From Halopseudomonas salina (GTDB lineage Bacteria; Pseudomonadota; Gammaproteobacteria; Pseudomonadales; Pseudomonadaceae), in NCBI RefSeq assembly GCF_008641105.1, contig NZ_VTTI01000001.1, positions 83,750 through 147,749 of the forward strand: a DNA stretch of 64,000 nt, given 5' to 3'. This document shows positions 9,354 to 22,464 of this stretch, one piece after another. A program made the position numbers and the translations under genes. Position 1 is the stretch's first letter; each line of letters starts with the position of its first letter. The notes beneath the pieces were generated by a model that worked only from the letters and a program-made list of their open reading frames with translations, was not told where the DNA came from and made no database searches.

Positions 9354-12300
9354 TTATTGCGGATTGGCTCGGGTGCTGCTCAACAAGGCACCCAGACTGG
9401 CCGCCTTGGGCTTGACCAGCCAGAAGCGCCGTATGTAATTGTCCAGGTTGTCCAGAACCTCGGCACCCCACGCACTCCCAGTCTCGGCTACGTATTCGTT
9501 CAGAACCATGGTCAGGTGACTGCGGTAGGACTCCATGGATTCGCTGGAAATCCGATGCAGCTCCACCAGCTCGTGGTTCAGTTTGTCGAAGAAGCTGTTG
9601 TCCTGGTCAAGTACAAAGGCAAAGCCACCGGTCATGCCTGCACCGAAGTTGTGACCGGTATGGCCCAGCACACAAACCATCCCGCCGGTCATGTACTCAC
9701 AGCAATGGTCGCCGGCACCCTCGATAACCGCGTGACAACCGGAGTTACGCACGGCAAAACGCTCACCGGCACTGCCCGCGGCGAACAGCTTGCCGCCAGT
9801 GGCGCCGTAGAGGCAGGTATTGCCGATGATCGCCGTCTCTTCCGAGCGGAACGGGCTGCCCTTGGGCGGCACTACTACCAGCTTGCCCCCTGTCATACCC
9901 TTGCCCACATAGTCGTTGGCATCACCTTCTAGGTACATATGCAGTCCGCCGGCGTTCCAGACGCCGAAACTCTGACCTGCGGTACCCTTGAAACGATAGG
10001 TGATCGGCGCCTTGACCATGCCCTGGTTGCCATGTACCCGGGCGATTTCGCCAGATACCCGCGCACCGATAGAACGGTCGCAGTTGGTCAGCTTCATCTC
10101 GAACTCGCCACCAGTCAGCCCGTCAATGCAGGAACGCGCCAATTCGACCATCTTCTCCGCAGTCAGGCCCTTGTCAAAGGGCTCGTTGCGTGGCGATTCA
10201 CAGTACTGAGGCTTGTCAGCAGGTACATCCTTGCTGAACAGCAGTGGCTCGAGGTCCAGGTTCTGCTGCTTGCTGGTGTTACCCGGCAGAATTTCCAGCA
10301 GGTCGGTCCGCCCGATCAGATCCTGCAAGCGTGTAACACCCAGCTTCGCCATCCACTCCCGGGTCTCGGTCGCGACATAAGTGAAGAAATTCATCACCAT
10401 TTCCACGGTACCGATGTAATGGTTGTCACGCAGGTGCTTGTTCTGCGTTGCAATACCGGTAGCGCAGTTGTTCAGGTGGCAGATCCGCAGATACTTGCAA
10501 CCCAGGGCAATCATCGGCGCTGTGCCGAAACCGAAGCTCTCGGCACCGAGTATCGCTGCCTTGATTACGTCCAGACCCGTTTTCAGGCCACCGTCAGTCT
10601 GTACCCGGACCTTGCCACGCAAATCGTTACCGCGCAGAGTCTGATGCGCTTCAGACAGGCCCAGTTCCCAGGGCGACCCTGCATAGCGGATGGATGTCAG
10701 TGGCGAGGCACCGGTACCGCCGTCATACCCGGAAATCGTGATGAGATCAGCATAAGCCTTGGCAACGCCGGCAGCGATGGTGCCTACCCCGGGCTCGGAT
10801 ACCAGCTTGACTGATACCAGGGCCTGGGGGTTGACCTGCTTGAGGTCGAAGATCAACTGCGAAAGATCCTCGATCGAGTAGATGTCGTGGTGCGGCGGCG
10901 GCGAGATCAGCGTTACGCCGGGCACTGCATAGCGCAGGCGGGCAATCAGCTCATTGACCTTGCCGCCAGGCAACTGACCACCCTCTCCCGGCTTGGCGCC
11001 CTGGGCCACCTTGATCTGCAGCACATCGGCATTGACCAGGTATTCGGGGGTAACACCAAACCGGCCAGAGGCGATCTGCTTGATCTTGGAGCTGCGTGAG
11101 GTGCCATAACGGGCAGGATCTTCACCACCCTCACCCGAGTTCGAGCGGGCGCCCAGACGGTTCATCGCTTCAGCAATGGCTTCGTGGGCCTCCGGCGACA
11201 ATGCACCCAGCGAGATACCCGCTGAATCGAAACGTTTGAAGATGCTCTCGAGCGGCTCGACCTGGTCGAGATCAATCGGCGTCTGATCGTCACGCAGGCG
11301 CAGGAGGTCACGCAGGGACGCTACCGGACGGCTATTTACCAGCCCTGCATATTCCAGATACTTGTCGTAGCTGTCGCCCTGAACCGCATCCTGCAATGCC
11401 CTCACCACATCAGGATTGTAGGCATGGTACTCACCGCCGAAGATGAACTTCAACAGGCCGCCCTGCTGTATAGCCTTGCGTGGATTCCAGGCTTCCTTGG
11501 CCAGCAGCCCCTGCTCCATCTGCAGGTCACTGAAGCGCGCACCCTGAATCCGGCTGACCACCCCGCGGAAGCAGACGTCGACTACCTCATCAGCCAGACC
11601 GATTGCTTCAAACAGCTGAGCACCGCGATAGGAGACGATAGTGGAGATACCCATCTTCGACAGGATCTTCAACAGCCCCTTGGAAATACCCTTGCGGTAG
11701 CTCTTGAAGACCTCGTACAGATCACCAATGACTTCGCCGGTACGGATCAGGTCGCCAAGCACTTCGTAAGCCAGGTACGGATAGACCGCAGTAGCACCGA
11801 AGCCAATCAGCACTGCATAGTGGTGCGGGTCGCGGGCGGTAGCCGTTTCGACCAGAATATTACAGTCGCAACGCAGTCCCACTTCAATCAGGTGGTGGTG
11901 CACGGCGCCCACGGCGAGGGCCGCGTGTACCGGCAGCTTGCCTTCTTCAATATAGCGGTCGCTGAGCACGAGCAGGGTCTTGCCCTCGCGTACGGCGGCC
12001 TCAGCCTGTAGTGCTATGTCCTTGACCGCGTCGGCCAGGGGCATGTCGGCTGGCACATTAAGCTCGATACGCTGAACGGCAAAACCCGGGCGTTCGAGAT
12101 TCATCAATGTGCGCCATTTGGCAGGCGACATGACCGGGCTGCTCAGGATGGCGCGGTTGGCGTGCTCGGCAGTCTCTTCGAACACATTGCGCTCGGCGCC
12201 AACACAGGTTTCCAGCGACATCACGATGGCTTCCCGCAGCGGATCGATTGCCGGATTGGTTACCTGGGCAAACTGCTGGCGGAAGTAGTCGTAAACCGAA

Positions 12301-13802
12301 CGTACACGGGTCGACAGCACTGCCATCGGCGTATCGTCACCCATGGAGCCAACTGCTTCCTGGCCATTTTCGGCCAATGGACGAAGCACCTGGTCCCGCT
12401 CTTCGAAGGTGACCTGGAACATTTTCATGTACTGCTTGAGCTGTTCCGGGCTGAGAAAATCCGAGCCATGATCGCGATCGTTCATCGTGGCCTGGATACG
12501 TAGTGCGTTTTCCTTCAGCCACTTGCGATAAGGATGACGGGACTTCAGTCGACCTTCGACGTCATCCGTGTGCAGCACTTCACCAGTCTCGGTATCAACC
12601 GCGAGAATCTGGCCCGGGCCCACCCGGCCCTTGCTAATCACGTCTTCGGGCTGGTAATTCCAGACACCGATCTCCGAGGCCAGGGTAATGTAGCCGTTCT
12701 TGGTAACCACGTAACGGGCAGGACGCAGGCCGTTACGGTCAAGCAGGCACACGGCGTAGCGGCCTTCGGTCAACACGATACCGGCCGGGCCATCCCAGGC
12801 TTCCATGTGCATCGAGTTGAATTCGTAGAATGCCTTCAAATCAGCATCCATGGTCTCAACGTTCTGCCAGGCTGGCGGCACCACCATACGGATCGCACGG
12901 AACAGATCCATACCACCGGCAAGCAGAAGCTCGAGCATGTTGTCCATGCTGGAGGAATCCGAGCCAGTCACGTTGACGATGGGCGAAATGCTCTCAAGGT
13001 CAGGTAACAGCTCATTGGTAAACTTGTTGCGGCGAGCGTGGGCCCAATTGCGGTTGGCGGTAATGGTGTTGATCTCACCATTGTGGGCAACCAGCCGGAA
13101 CGGCTGAGCAAGCGGCCATTTGGGCAGTGTGTTGGTGGAAAAACGCTGGTGGAACACGCTAATAGCGGTTTCCATACGTTGATCGCTCAGATCTGGATAG
13201 AAGCGGCCCAAATCAGCCGGCATCATCAAACCTTTATAGGAGATGACCTTGTGCGACAGGCTGCAGACGTAGAAATCCGGGGCCGCCTGCATGGCAATCT
13301 CGGCCTTGCGTCGTGCGTAAAAGAGTTTGATGCCGAACTGCTGTTCGTCGAGGCCTTCGCCAGAGACAAACACCTGCTCGATTCGCGGCATGCTGCTCAG
13401 AGCCAGCGGCCCGAGGACACTGCTGTCTACCGGCACTTCACGCCAGCCCAGCGATACCAGACCCTCGCCTTGGAGCGCTGCATCAAAGGCCGAATGGGCT
13501 GCCTCTGTAGCGGCCTGATCAGCACCCATGAAGACCATGCCAACGGCATATTGTTCAGGCAGGGCGACGCCAATCGATTCCTGGGCTACGTCGCGCAGGA
13601 ATCGGTCCGGTTTCTGAATGAGCAGACCACAGCCGTCACCGGTCTTGCCGTCAGCGTTGATGCCGCCACGGTGTGTCATGCACGTCAGGGCTTCAATTGC
13701 CGTCAGTAACAAGTGGTGGCTCGGCTCTCCCTGCATATGGGCGATAAGACCAAAACCACAGTTATCCTTGAACTGATCAGGCTGATATAAACCTGCTTTC
13801 AT
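9354..13802 (-). CDS. gltB: Glutamate synthase (NADPH) large subunit
   Basis: This 1482-aa alpha subunit converts glutamine and 2-oxoglutarate to two glutamates. The order is a class-II glutamine amidotransferase domain (residues about 15-430), a central domain, the FMN-binding synthase domain and a C-terminal glycine-rich beta-helix. Processing after residue 14 would expose the catalytic Cys15 in NCGFG. The 3Fe-4S cysteines are seen in [18 protein letters not shown]-site residues lie around [12 protein letters not shown]. The start [10 protein letters not shown] at 13802 is typical, and the 39-residue upstream extension is rejected. A good promoter lies about 90 bp upstream. Confidence 0.96.
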   Translation of the reverse strand: MKAGLYQPDQFKDNCGFGLIAHMQGEPSHHLLLTAIEALTCMTHRGGINADGKTGDGCGLLIQKPDRFLRDVAQESIGVALPEQYAVGMVFMGADQAATEAAHSAFDAALQGEGLVSLGWREVPVDSSVLGPLALSSMPRIEQVFVSGEGLDEQQFGIKLFYARRKAEIAMQAAPDFYVCSLSHKVISYKGLMMPADLGRFYPDLSDQRMETAISVFHQRFSTNTLPKWPLAQPFRLVAHNGEINTITANRNWAHARRNKFTNELLPDLESISPIVNVTGSDSSSMDNMLELLLAGGMDLFRAIRMVVPPAWQNVETMDADLKAFYEFNSMHMEAWDGPAGIVLTEGRYAVCLLDRNGLRPARYVVTKNGYITLASEIGVWNYQPEDVISKGRVGPGQILAVDTETGEVLHTDDVEGRLKSRHPYRKWLKENALRIQATMNDRDHGSDFLSPEQLKQYMKMFQVTFEERDQVLRPLAENGQEAVGSMGDDTPMAVLSTRVRSVYDYFRQQFAQVTNPAIDPLREAIVMSLETCVGAERNVFEETAEHANRAILSSPVMSPAKWRTLMNLERPGFAVQRIELNVPADMPLADAVKDIALQAEAAVREGKTLLVLSDRYIEEGKLPVHAALAVGAVHHHLIEVGLRCDCNILVETATARDPHHYAVLIGFGATAVYPYLAYEVLGDLIRTGEVIGDLYEVFKSYRKGISKGLLKILSKMGISTIVSYRGAQLFEAIGLADEVVDVCFRGVVSRIQGARFSDLQMEQGLLAKEAWNPRKAIQQGGLLKFIFGGEYHAYNPDVVRALQDAVQGDSYDKYLEYAGLVNSRPVASLRDLLRLRDDQTPIDLDQVEPLESIFKRFDSAGISLGALSPEAHEAIAEAMNRLGARSNSGEGGEDPARYGTSRSSKIKQIASGRFGVTPEYLVNADVLQIKVAQGAKPGEGGQLPGGKVNELIARLRYAVPGVTLISPPPHHDIYSIEDLSQLIFDLKQVNPQALVSVKLVSEPGVGTIAAGVAKAYADLITISGYDGGTGASPLTSIRYAGSPWELGLSEAHQTLRGNDLRGKVRVQTDGGLKTGLDVIKAAILGAESFGFGTAPMIALGCKYLRICHLNNCATGIATQNKHLRDNHYIGTVEMVMNFFTYVATETREWMAKLGVTRLQDLIGRTDLLEILPGNTSKQQNLDLEPLLFSKDVPADKPQYCESPRNEPFDKGLTAEKMVELARSCIDGLTGGEFEMKLTNCDRSIGARVSGEIARVHGNQGMVKAPITYRFKGTAGQSFGVWNAGGLHMYLEGDANDYVGKGMTGGKLVVVPPKGSPFRSEETAIIGNTCLYGATGGKLFAAGSAGERFAVRNSGCHAVIEGAGDHCCEYMTGGMVCVLGHTGHNFGAGMTGGFAFVLDQDNSFFDKLNHELVELHRISSESMESYRSHLTMVLNEYVAETGSAWGAEVLDNLDNYIRRFWLVKPKAASLGALLSSTRANPQ

Positions 13803-13890
13803 AGGCACACTCTCAAATGCTATTGAATTCAGACGCTTACGAGACTCAAACGAGACTGGATCTGGCTCGGCGCCGGACAAAAGGGGAGTA

Positions 13891-13919
13891 ATTGTACACA
13901 GCGGTTTGTACAGCCACAA
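13891..13919 (-). promoter_or_regulatory. Sigma-70 promoter of gltBD with paired TGTACA hexamers
   Basis: On the reverse strand TTGTGG (13919-13914) and TACAAT (13896-13891) are 17 bp apart, giving a leader of about 80 nt. Two TGTACA palindromes (13893-13898, 13907-13912) lie in or next to the spacer, 14 bp apart, and could be an operator. Confidence 0.55.
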
Positions 13920-14037
13920 TTTTTTTTCGGCTAGAAGTGCCGCATAAGCGTATCCAAATGTCGTAAATAAGAAAGCTTTTCAGTGACCAGACTACTAGCG
14001 GCGAAGTGAAAGCCTCACCCCGCCACCAGAACCTATG

Positions 14038-15642
14038 TCATTTCAGGGCTTTTTGAATATCACCCACCGAGCGTGGCCACGGGTTAGCGCTGCGCATTGA
14101 AGCAGGCAGTCCGGAGATTCCCTGCTGAGCCTGCTGACGACCAGCATAGTTGCCCTGAGTAACGACAAACCAGGGTTCACCCTGATGGGTCGTCTGGAAA
14201 AATCTCAACTCTGCCACGCCGGGATTATTACTGATGAAACCACTGGCTGCGCCACGACTGCGCGAGCCGAGCACCTGCAACACATATCTACCTGGTTGCT
14301 GCGCACGGTACCAGTCATCACCACTCGCACCAGCCGCAGCTGTTTGTGGTGCCGAGGGAGCTACCGGCTCGCGGGCAGGCTGAACCGGTTGAGCCTCTGA
14401 CGTCGGTGTCGGCGCGTCCACCACCGGCGATTCGGGTACAGGCTGCACTGGCTGAGCTGGCATAGCTGGTGATTGTTCCGACCTCTCTACCTGCGCCTCA
14501 GCAGAGGCTTCCACGGGAACTTCTCCAGCACCGTTACTGGGAAAAAGATTGACCGTGGCAGAACGTTCGGAGTCCGCAATACGGGTATCTTCGTTATCAG
14601 ACGGGACCTCGGCGAGCTCATCTGACCCTGGAGGTCTCTCTGATGGAGCAAGGCCGGGGGCAGCGTTTAATTCGGTGAGCTCGGCGAGCTGGGGGTCATT
14701 GGTTGCATCGACCGGTACTACCGGATCCGGCAACTCCAGCACCGTGGTGACCGGCTCTCCCTCGCGTTCACCCATGAACCAGGCAAAACCTATGCCCACA
14801 GCCACCAGAACCACCGCCACAAGGGACTTCAACGGCAGGACGGCACGGCGGGATGTGATGGGCGACTCCTGCTCAGCCATGGCTTCGCCCATGGATTGCC
14901 GGGCTGCGTCGTTGATACGACCAGGCCAGCCACCGCTATGTCGATGAATCCATTGCGTCTGATCTTCATCGAGCAACTCGATGCCTTGTCCTGCAGCCTC
15001 CAGACGCTGAGCAAGATAATCCCGAGTCTCGTCAAGGGTGTAGGGCTGCAGGGCAATCAGATGCAGCCATTCAGCACCCTCTTCATCGGCGCTGACGCTG
15101 TCCAGCATGGGCTGGATACTATCATCGGCAAACAGGAAGATACGCAGGGGAGAGTCCCCGCCGCTCACCCGGCTCAAGTCAACGAGCTCCTGTAGCGCAT
15201 CCTGTTCCAGCAGATGCGCGTCGTCGATAATCAGATAAAGGTTTACGCCCGTATCATTGAGCTGGCCGGCCCGGAGCAACAGCGACCTGGAGTCTCGTCC
15301 ACTGGCATTAACCGCCTGACAAAAAAAGGAAGTCAGTGCGCTGGCGCTCGGAAACTCGCGCGCGGTGGTCACCACGCATTGGGTAGTATCCTTGTTACTG
15401 CTGGCTACCAACACCTGGCGCAGTAGCGTCTTGCCACTTCCCTGCGGGCCGGTGACCAACAGAACCTGATCACCAAATCGGGCCAGATGGTGCAGTTGCG
15501 CCAGCACTGTCTTGCGTTGCGGCGTGAAAAACTTGAATCCCGGCGTACGCGCTGCAAAAGGATCATGGCTTAGCTGGTAATACTCTTCGATACTTTCAGC
15601 ACCGCTCAACGCGTTCATGCCTGTTTCCTGTGAATCTGTCAT
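14038..15642 (-). CDS. DamX-like AAA ATPase with C-terminal SPOR domain
   Basis: This 534-aa inner-membrane protein is built from an N-terminal ExeA/AAA ATPase domain (residues about 25-260), one transmembrane helix (about 268-290), a long Pro/Glu/Ala-rich linker and a SPOR domain (about 445-530). Walker A is GPQGSGKT (65-72) and Walker B lies in [15 protein letters not shown] domains bind denuded peptidoglycan at the septum, so a division role is expected. The E. coli counterpart damX also lies next to aroB. Its start overlaps the aroB stop by 4 bp (ATGA), which implies translational coupling. It closes the aroK-aroB group, and no clear terminator is seen after it. Confidence 0.87.
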   Translation of the reverse strand: MTDSQETGMNALSGAESIEEYYQLSHDPFAARTPGFKFFTPQRKTVLAQLHHLARFGDQVLLVTGPQGSGKTLLRQVLVASSNKDTTQCVVTTAREFPSASALTSFFCQAVNASGRDSRSLLLRAGQLNDTGVNLYLIIDDAHLLEQDALQELVDLSRVSGGDSPLRIFLFADDSIQPMLDSVSADEEGAEWLHLIALQPYTLDETRDYLAQRLEAAGQGIELLDEDQTQWIHRHSGGWPGRINDAARQSMGEAMAEQESPITSRRAVLPLKSLVAVVLVAVGIGFAWFMGEREGEPVTTVLELPDPVVPVDATNDPQLAELTELNAAPGLAPSERPPGSDELAEVPSDNEDTRIADSERSATVNLFPSNGAGEVPVEASAEAQVERSEQSPAMPAQPVQPVPESPVVDAPTPTSEAQPVQPAREPVAPSAPQTAAAGASGDDWYRAQQPGRYVLQVLGSRSRGAASGFISNNPGVAELRFFQTTHQGEPWFVVTQGNYAGRQQAQQGISGLPASMRSANPWPRSVGDIQKALK

Positions 15643-16718
15643 GGGTGGCCCTGTGCAAGGGTAGCTTGCAATGTTTCAGTATCAAATTCGGCGGTAACCA
15701 CCGCTTTGCCGATGGCTTCCAGCAAAACCAGGCGTAACTGTCCATCAAGAACTTTCTTGTCCACCGCCATCAGACGGACAAAGTCCTGCGGCGTCATTGT
15801 TTCAGGCGGCCTTACGGGGAGACCTGCCAGGGCAATTATCCGGATTCCGCGATCACAAGCTGCTGCGTCAATCCAGCCAAGCCGCCTGGACATATCCAGC
15901 GCCATGGCCATGCCGGCCCCAACCGCTTCACCGTGTAGCCACTGGCCATAACCCTGTTGAGCTTCGATCGCATGTCCGAAGGTATGACCCAGATTCAGGA
16001 TCGCTCGCACACCTCCTTCTCGCTCATCCGCAGCAACAACCTCCGCCTTGATGGCGCAGGAACGCGCAATCGCCTGCGTTACCAGGTCATGGTCCAGGCC
16101 TCGAAGCTCCTGCATATTGGCTTCTAGCCAATCAAGAAAGGTCTCGTCGCGGATAAGCCCGTACTTTATGACCTCAGCCAGACCGGCGCTCACCTCACGA
16201 GGAGGCAGCGATCTCAGGCTCGCCGTATCAATTATGACCGCGCGCGGTTGGTAGAAAGCCCCCAACATGTTCTTTCCGGCCGGATGATTGATCCCCGTCT
16301 TGCCGCCGACAGAAGAGTCAACCTGGGAAAGCAGCGTCGTTGGTACCTGGATGAAATCCACACCCCTCTGATAACAAGAGGCGGCAAATCCGGTCATATC
16401 GCCAATAACGCCACCACCCAGAGCAATCAGGGTAGTGCGTCGATCATGCCGCGAAGCCAGTAAGGTATCGAAGATCTGCTGCAGGGTTGTCCAGTTCTTG
16501 TACGCCTCACCGGTAGGCAGCACGACTCGGGACAACTGGTAACCGTCGAGAGTGCGACACAGAGCATCAAGATACAGAGGAGCTACCGTATCGTCCGTTA
16601 CAATACAAACCTGCTTACCTGCGATATAGGGAGCGAACAGCTCGCGCTGCTCCAACAGTCCGGAGCCTATGAATATTGGATAACTGCGCTCACCGAGCTC
16701 GACCGTCAGTTGCTGCAT
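15639..16718 (-). CDS. aroB: 3-dehydroquinate synthase
   Basis: This 359-aa NAD- and metal-dependent cytoplasmic enzyme converts DAHP to 3-dehydroquinate, the second step of the shikimate pathway. Motifs seen include [14 protein letters not shown] (NAD site), [17 protein letters not shown] (active site) and [12 protein letters not shown] with metal-binding histidines. The start [14 protein letters not shown] at 16718 is preceded by GGGAG. The 16-residue upstream extension is rejected. It lies after aroK (97 bp) and overlaps the SPOR protein gene. Confidence 0.95.
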   Translation of the reverse strand: MQQLTVELGERSYPIFIGSGLLEQRELFAPYIAGKQVCIVTDDTVAPLYLDALCRTLDGYQLSRVVLPTGEAYKNWTTLQQIFDTLLASRHDRRTTLIALGGGVIGDMTGFAASCYQRGVDFIQVPTTLLSQVDSSVGGKTGINHPAGKNMLGAFYQPRAVIIDTASLRSLPPREVSAGLAEVIKYGLIRDETFLDWLEANMQELRGLDHDLVTQAIARSCAIKAEVVAADEREGGVRAILNLGHTFGHAIEAQQGYGQWLHGEAVGAGMAMALDMSRRLGWIDAAACDRGIRIIALAGLPVRPPETMTPQDFVRLMAVDKKVLDGQLRLVLLEAIGKAVVTAEFDTETLQATLAQGHP

Positions 16719-16815
16719 ATAGTTTCTCCCAAGCGAATGCGGCAAGAATACAACAGACGATGGCATTATGGGCAGTCAGGTACGGAAGCGACCTGACAGG
16801 TAGACGGGAACGGAT

Positions 16816-17331
16816 TCAGGAATCAGATTCGAGCAGCCGCGCAACAACGGTATTAACCACTACTTTTGGGCCCCGTTGATCCGTATCGATGATGATGTCG
16901 GCAATTTCCCGGTACAGAGGATCACGCTTGGCCATCAGATCACGCAACACTCGTTCGGGATCAGCGTTCAGCAACAAGGGCCGTTGCCGGTCCTTGGACG
17001 TTCTCTGCAACTGCTGGTCAACGCTGGTACGCAGATAAACAACCAGGCCGTTAGCTGCCAGAGCTTGCCGATTGGCTTCGCGCATGACTACCCCGCCGCC
17101 GGTAGCCAGAACGATACCGCTCTCCAGCACCAGCTCGGCAATCATAGCCTCTTCGCGCTGACGAAAACCCTCTTCTCCTTCCACGTCAAAGATCCATGGA
17201 ATATCGGCGCCGGTTCGCGCCTCAATTTCACGATCAGAGTCTTTGAAAGGATATTTGAGCTCCTTGGCAAGGAGTCGCCCGATGGTACTTTTTCCTGCCC
17301 CCATCGGGCCTACCAGAAAGACATTACGCAA
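16816..17331 (-). CDS. aroK: Shikimate kinase
   Basis: This 171-aa P-loop kinase phosphorylates shikimate with ATP. Walker A is GPMGAGKST near residue 8. Shikimate-binding residues appear in DSDREIE, GFRQRE and LATGGGVV. The lid arginine lies in KDRQRPLL. The length is that of AroK/AroL enzymes. It starts 5 bp after pilQ ends, so the pilus operon and aroKB probably share readthrough transcripts, as in other pseudomonads. Confidence 0.95.
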   Translation of the reverse strand: MRNVFLVGPMGAGKSTIGRLLAKELKYPFKDSDREIEARTGADIPWIFDVEGEEGFRQREEAMIAELVLESGIVLATGGGVVMREANRQALAANGLVVYLRTSVDQQLQRTSKDRQRPLLLNADPERVLRDLMAKRDPLYREIADIIIDTDQRGPKVVVNTVVARLLESDS

Positions 17332-17336
17332 GGCGA

Positions 17337-19472
17337 TTACCTGGCCACAGTGATGGCGCCGTTCTTGATAATCCGTGGAGTCAGGAAGATCAGGAGCTCG
17401 GACTTCGTCTCTGAAGTCACGTCGCGGCGGAATACCTTCCCGAGCACCGGCAGATCACCAAGGAAAGGTACTTTCATCTGACTGTTCTGGGTTTCACTGG
17501 AGAATACGCCACCAATAACGATGGTTTCGCCATCACCCACCAGAATCTTGGCGTTGACCTCATTCTTGCGAATGGTTGGCACACCGTTCACTTCATTGGT
17601 GAAGTCGGGCTCATCCTTGGTGACGATGACCTCCATGATCACCTGATTATCCGGCGTGATCTGGGGAGTCACTTCCAGAGACAGAACGGCTTCGGCAAAG
17701 GCCGTAGTCGTTGCACCGCTGGAGCTGGCTTCCTGATAAGGAATTTCCGAACCCTTGAGGATTTTGGCTGTTTCCTTGTCTGAGGTGACGACTTTCGGTT
17801 GGGAAATGATTTCGCCATTACCCGTGCTTTCCATGGCTGAAAGCTGAAGATCAAGGATTGCGTTATTGGTGATGAAACCGATACCAATTCCCGAGCTCGC
17901 ACCAATCACACCCATGTCAACAAAAGGAGCATTGACCGCCGGAGTGGGCATTGCTGCGCCGCCGCCGGGGTTACGACCGAAGACCTCATAGCGGTCCCCA
18001 AGATCGATACTGCCGCCCCAACGCACACCAAGCGCCTTGTCAAAGCCGACGTTGGCTTCAACGATGCGTGCCTCGATCATTACCTGGCGAACTGGTATGT
18101 CAATTTGAGTAATGATGCGGCGCAGTTCGTCGATGCGCTCCTGGGTCAGGGTTACCAGAAGACTGTTGGTACGATCATCGAATATGACCGAGCCGCGCAT
18201 GTCGTCCTTCAGAGTGCCTGCATTGGCAGTATCTTCATACAGCCCAGCCACATCGGACGCCTTGGCGTAATTGAGCTGGATAATCTCCTTGCGCAAAGGC
18301 GCCAGCTCGGCAACCTGTTTCTTTGCCTCCAGCTCCTGGCGCTCACGCGCAGCAATCTCATCAGCCGGTGCAACCAACAACACATTACCAATCTTGCGCT
18401 TGTCCAGGCCCTTGGTCTTGAGCACCAGATCCAGAGCCTGATCCCAGGGTACATTTTGCAGGCGCAAGGTGATGCTGCCCTGAACCGTGTCACTGGCTAC
18501 GAGGTTGAGATCGGTGAAGTCAGCGATCAGCTGCAGTACCGAGCGGACCTCGATATCCTGAAAGTTGAGAGACAATTTCTCGCCGGTGTAGGCGAAGTCC
18601 TCGGCACGACGCTGCTCCGCCTCGGTACGACTCAAAGGTTTGAAGCTGACAATCAGACGATCGTCGGTCTGATAGACAAGGTGTTCATAAAAGCCGGTTG
18701 GTTCGATATTGATAACTGCATTGCCATTACTGCTGGATGCATTCACAAAGTTGACCGGTGTAGCAAAATCGGTGACGTCCAGCCGAACCCGCAGAGCATC
18801 CGGTAACTCGGTATTGGGGAAGTTCAACCGAATCTTGCCACCCTGCTCCTGCACGTCAACCCGTACCGAAGGATCGGACAAATCAATAACGACGTTACCC
18901 TCACCCTGATCACCACGCTGAAAGTCCAAACCCCGAATCGCCGATCCGCTGGTTCCGGGACTACTGACTACGGGCTCGTCTGAGGACCTCCAATTACCCG
19001 GAACTGCTGTAGCAGTCGCTGGCTGTGCCGCAGGTGCAGCTGCATAACCCGGGGCCGCACCTTCTCCTACCAGCACGTAAAGATCATTGCCATCGGTGCG
19101 AGTAGTGTAAGGGACCAGGCTGTCCAGATTGATAATCAACCGAGTGCGATCGTTGGCCTCGACGACCGTCAGACTTCGCGCGTTGCCCATGCCCAGCTCC
19201 CGATTACGGGAATCCAGCTGGTTGGTAACGCCCGGCAGGTCAATGGCAATACGCGCAGGCTGCTCGATTGTGTAGCCCTTCGGTGTCGAGAGCACCGGCT
19301 CATCGAAAGTCAGCTTGAGTTCAACCCTTTCACCCGGTAGAGAGGCAACATCTAGGTTCTGGAGGTTGGCCGCAAGGGCCAGAGGGCTCAGCAGCGCAAT
19401 AACCGCGGCGAGCGTAACTTTCTTGGTAAGAGGCATTTGATTGCGTTCCACGCTTGACTGTTTACAGTTCAT
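17337..19472 (-). CDS. pilQ: Type IV pilus secretin
   Basis: PilQ forms the outer-membrane ring through which the pilus passes. The 711-aa precursor has a signal peptide ending around ALAANLQ, two AMIN domains that bind peptidoglycan (about 40-260), a STN/N0 domain ([19 protein letters not shown]), an N1 domain and the secretin core. The C-terminal [14 protein letters not shown] is the secretin hallmark. I chose ATG 19472 for its AGGGAGAG ribosome site. A second ATG at 19436 ([11 protein letters not shown]) gives a more usual signal peptide and is a real alternative. Last gene of pilMNOPQ. Confidence 0.94.
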   Translation of the reverse strand: MNCKQSSVERNQMPLTKKVTLAAVIALLSPLALAANLQNLDVASLPGERVELKLTFDEPVLSTPKGYTIEQPARIAIDLPGVTNQLDSRNRELGMGNARSLTVVEANDRTRLIINLDSLVPYTTRTDGNDLYVLVGEGAAPGYAAAPAAQPATATAVPGNWRSSDEPVVSSPGTSGSAIRGLDFQRGDQGEGNVVIDLSDPSVRVDVQEQGGKIRLNFPNTELPDALRVRLDVTDFATPVNFVNASSSNGNAVINIEPTGFYEHLVYQTDDRLIVSFKPLSRTEAEQRRAEDFAYTGEKLSLNFQDIEVRSVLQLIADFTDLNLVASDTVQGSITLRLQNVPWDQALDLVLKTKGLDKRKIGNVLLVAPADEIAARERQELEAKKQVAELAPLRKEIIQLNYAKASDVAGLYEDTANAGTLKDDMRGSVIFDDRTNSLLVTLTQERIDELRRIITQIDIPVRQVMIEARIVEANVGFDKALGVRWGGSIDLGDRYEVFGRNPGGGAAMPTPAVNAPFVDMGVIGASSGIGIGFITNNAILDLQLSAMESTGNGEIISQPKVVTSDKETAKILKGSEIPYQEASSSGATTTAFAEAVLSLEVTPQITPDNQVIMEVIVTKDEPDFTNEVNGVPTIRKNEVNAKILVGDGETIVIGGVFSSETQNSQMKVPFLGDLPVLGKVFRRDVTSETKSELLIFLTPRIIKNGAITVAR

Positions 19473-19492
19473 GATTTCTCTCCCTGGTTGTC

Positions 19493-20023
19493 CTATCCGC
19501 GCACAGGCAAGCTGAGCGTTCGCGGGCGCTCCAACCAACCGCCTTCACCGTCCGGGACGATCTCCATCACCTCGACACGACCTTCTTCGATTGCGATGAT
19601 GCGTCCATGGTTACGACCCAGATAGTCTCCTACCTGCACCCTATGGACGCTGCCTGCACCTCGAATAAGCGCTTGCATGCCTTGTTCGTCGCTCAGGGTA
19701 CCAACCATCTCGAACCCCTCGATATTGAAGCCTTCGAGGAACTGTTTGATTCTGTCATCATCTGGCTTGACGTCCTGGGATCCACGCTGCCTCTGAGTCA
19801 CGTCAACTCGAATAGGTGGCTGGAACGGACTTCTCAATGAAGCTGCACTGTAGGTAAAAGCCTCATATGCCTTGAACCGTGGCAGTGGCTCGATACTTCC
19901 TGCAGGCTTGGCCCGCGTATCAGCCATGAATGCCTGCAGATCGCCGAAGCCGCTATCGCCACAGCCGGAAAGGAGCAGGGAGGAAGCAAGGGCCAAGCCC
20001 CATACACGCTTGTGCATGATCAT
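19493..20023 (-). CDS. pilP: Type IV pilus assembly lipoprotein
   Basis: PilP is an inner-membrane lipoprotein that links the PilM-N-O platform to the PilQ secretin through its C-terminal beta domain. The 176-aa product has a lipobox LLLSGC with acylation at Cys21. The disordered linker and the C-terminal region (GYEMVGTLSD-like core, here FEMVGTLSDEQG) fit the family. AGGAGGCGAGCA precedes ATG 20023. The start overlaps the pilO stop by 4 bp. A second ATG two codons on (20017) is possible. Confidence 0.93.
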   Translation of the reverse strand: MIMHKRVWGLALASSLLLSGCGDSGFGDLQAFMADTRAKPAGSIEPLPRFKAYEAFTYSAASLRSPFQPPIRVDVTQRQRGSQDVKPDDDRIKQFLEGFNIEGFEMVGTLSDEQGMQALIRGAGSVHRVQVGDYLGRNHGRIIAIEEGRVEVMEIVPDGEGGWLERPRTLSLPVRG

Positions 20024-20643
20024 TGCTCGCCTCCTGTATCGTTGTAGCGATAGGTACGGGCAAGAATACTCATTTTAAGCAGGTCCCCATTTCCCTCGGT
20101 TACCGGCGCGATGCTGAAATCATGCAGCGTAACAATACGCGGCAGGCTGGCAACGCTGCTGACAAAAGAACCCATGTCATGGTAACTGCCCTGCACCACG
20201 ATCCTTATGGGCAACTCGATATAGAACTGTTTCGCCGTTTCCGGTTGCAGCGTAATGGATTCGAACTCGAGGCCGCTGTTGAGCCCCATCTGGGTTATAT
20301 CTTCCAGCAGGCCCGGCACCTCGGTGTCGCTTGGCAGCTGCTTGAGCAGCGTACCGAAGCGCTCTTCTATTTCCACCAACTGTTCCTTGTAGGCTTCCAG
20401 ATTGGCAGCGCGGAAGGATTTGGCTTCAAAGTCCTTGCGCAGGGTAACTTCCTGAGCCTCACTGCGCTCGAGGACCAGCTGTAGATCCTTGAGATGGAAA
20501 TGGTAGCCGGCAAACAACAAGGCAATAAGTAATACCAGACCGACTATGAACTTCAAGGCACCGGGCCAGGAGCCAACATTATTGAAGTCGATATTGTTGA
20601 TATCGATCTTCTTGAAGCTATCCATGGATTTAGACAGGCTCAT
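20020..20643 (-). CDS. pilO: Type IV pilus inner-membrane platform protein PilO
   Basis: PilO is a bitopic inner-membrane protein that pairs with PilN. The 207-aa product has a short cytoplasmic N-terminus, one transmembrane helix (about 30-50, LKFIVGLVLLIALLFAGY), a periplasmic coiled coil (about 55-100) and a ferredoxin-like C-terminal domain. ATGA overlaps with both neighbours suggest coupled translation. Confidence 0.93.
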   Translation of the reverse strand: MSLSKSMDSFKKIDINNIDFNNVGSWPGALKFIVGLVLLIALLFAGYHFHLKDLQLVLERSEAQEVTLRKDFEAKSFRAANLEAYKEQLVEIEERFGTLLKQLPSDTEVPGLLEDITQMGLNSGLEFESITLQPETAKQFYIELPIRIVVQGSYHDMGSFVSSVASLPRIVTLHDFSIAPVTEGNGDLLKMSILARTYRYNDTGGEQ

Positions 20644-21214
20644 GGCTGCTTCTCCCCAGCGGTACCGGCACTTGGTTCGGTTTGCTTCACTGAAAGCTCA
20701 AACACGTTAGCCTGATCCAGCCCACCGGAGGTAACGGCTCGTACCGCGGTCAAATTCGGTGAGGTGAGCCAATCGGACGCATCCATCTGACGCATGAGAT
20801 TGGAAACCCGGCTGTTGGATTCGGCCCGACCCTTGATGCTGATTGTCGGCCCTTGCATCCCGAGCGAATCAAAGTGCACGCCATCCGGCAGTGTTCTGGC
20901 CAACTCATCAAACACTCTGACAATGATCGGCCGATTACCCTGAAGGTCCTGAATGATCTTCATCCGATCGAGAAGTTGCGTGCGACGCGCCTGCAGCTGC
21001 TCGATCTCCTTGATACGCGCTTCGAGTAAGGTGATTTCCTTTTGCAGGAACTCGTTACGGGCATTCTGGTGATCAATCTTGCCGTTGAGGAAACGATCCC
21101 CGAGAAAAACCAGGCCACCGGCAAAAATGATAATCAGCACCAGAACAGTCATGAATTCTTTCTTGCGCTCTTCCCTGAGCTGCTCGCGCCAGGGTAACAG
21201 GTTAATGCGAGCCA

Positions 21215-21215
<1 letters not shown>
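20640..21215 (-). CDS. pilN: Type IV pilus inner-membrane platform protein PilN
   Basis: The 191-aa product begins MARINLLPWREQLREER. The INLLPWR motif is the part of PilN that docks in a groove of PilM. One transmembrane helix (about 22-42), a coiled coil (about 45-95) and a ferredoxin-like domain follow. It heterodimerises with PilO. Its ATG overlaps the pilM stop by one base. Confidence 0.94.
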
Positions 21216-22306
<1,091 letters not shown>

Positions 22307-22331
22307 TTACGGACGGTTTATGTTTTCCTAC

Positions 22332-22360
22332 ATTAAATAACAGACCTAGCACAAGCGCAA
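22332..22360 (-). promoter_or_regulatory. Possible promoter of pilMNOPQ
   Basis: On the reverse strand TTGCGC (22360-22355) and TTTAAT (22337-22332) are separated by 17 bp, about 53 bp upstream of the pilM start. Confidence 0.4.
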
Positions 22361-22385
22361 ATAGCTAAAACAAAAAAAATACGCT

Positions 22386-22391
22386 TATAAT
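22386..22391 (+). promoter_or_regulatory. Possible -10 element of ponA (TATAAT)
   Basis: A perfect TATAAT lies 74 bp upstream of the ponA ATG in an AT-rich tract. No good -35 box is seen at 16-18 bp, so this is only a candidate. Confidence 0.35.
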
Positions 22392-22464
22392 GGAGTCTGT
22401 TAACCCGTTCTCATCTGGCCTCATCCCTAACCATTTCATTTGACAGGGAATTCGCTTCTCCCCC

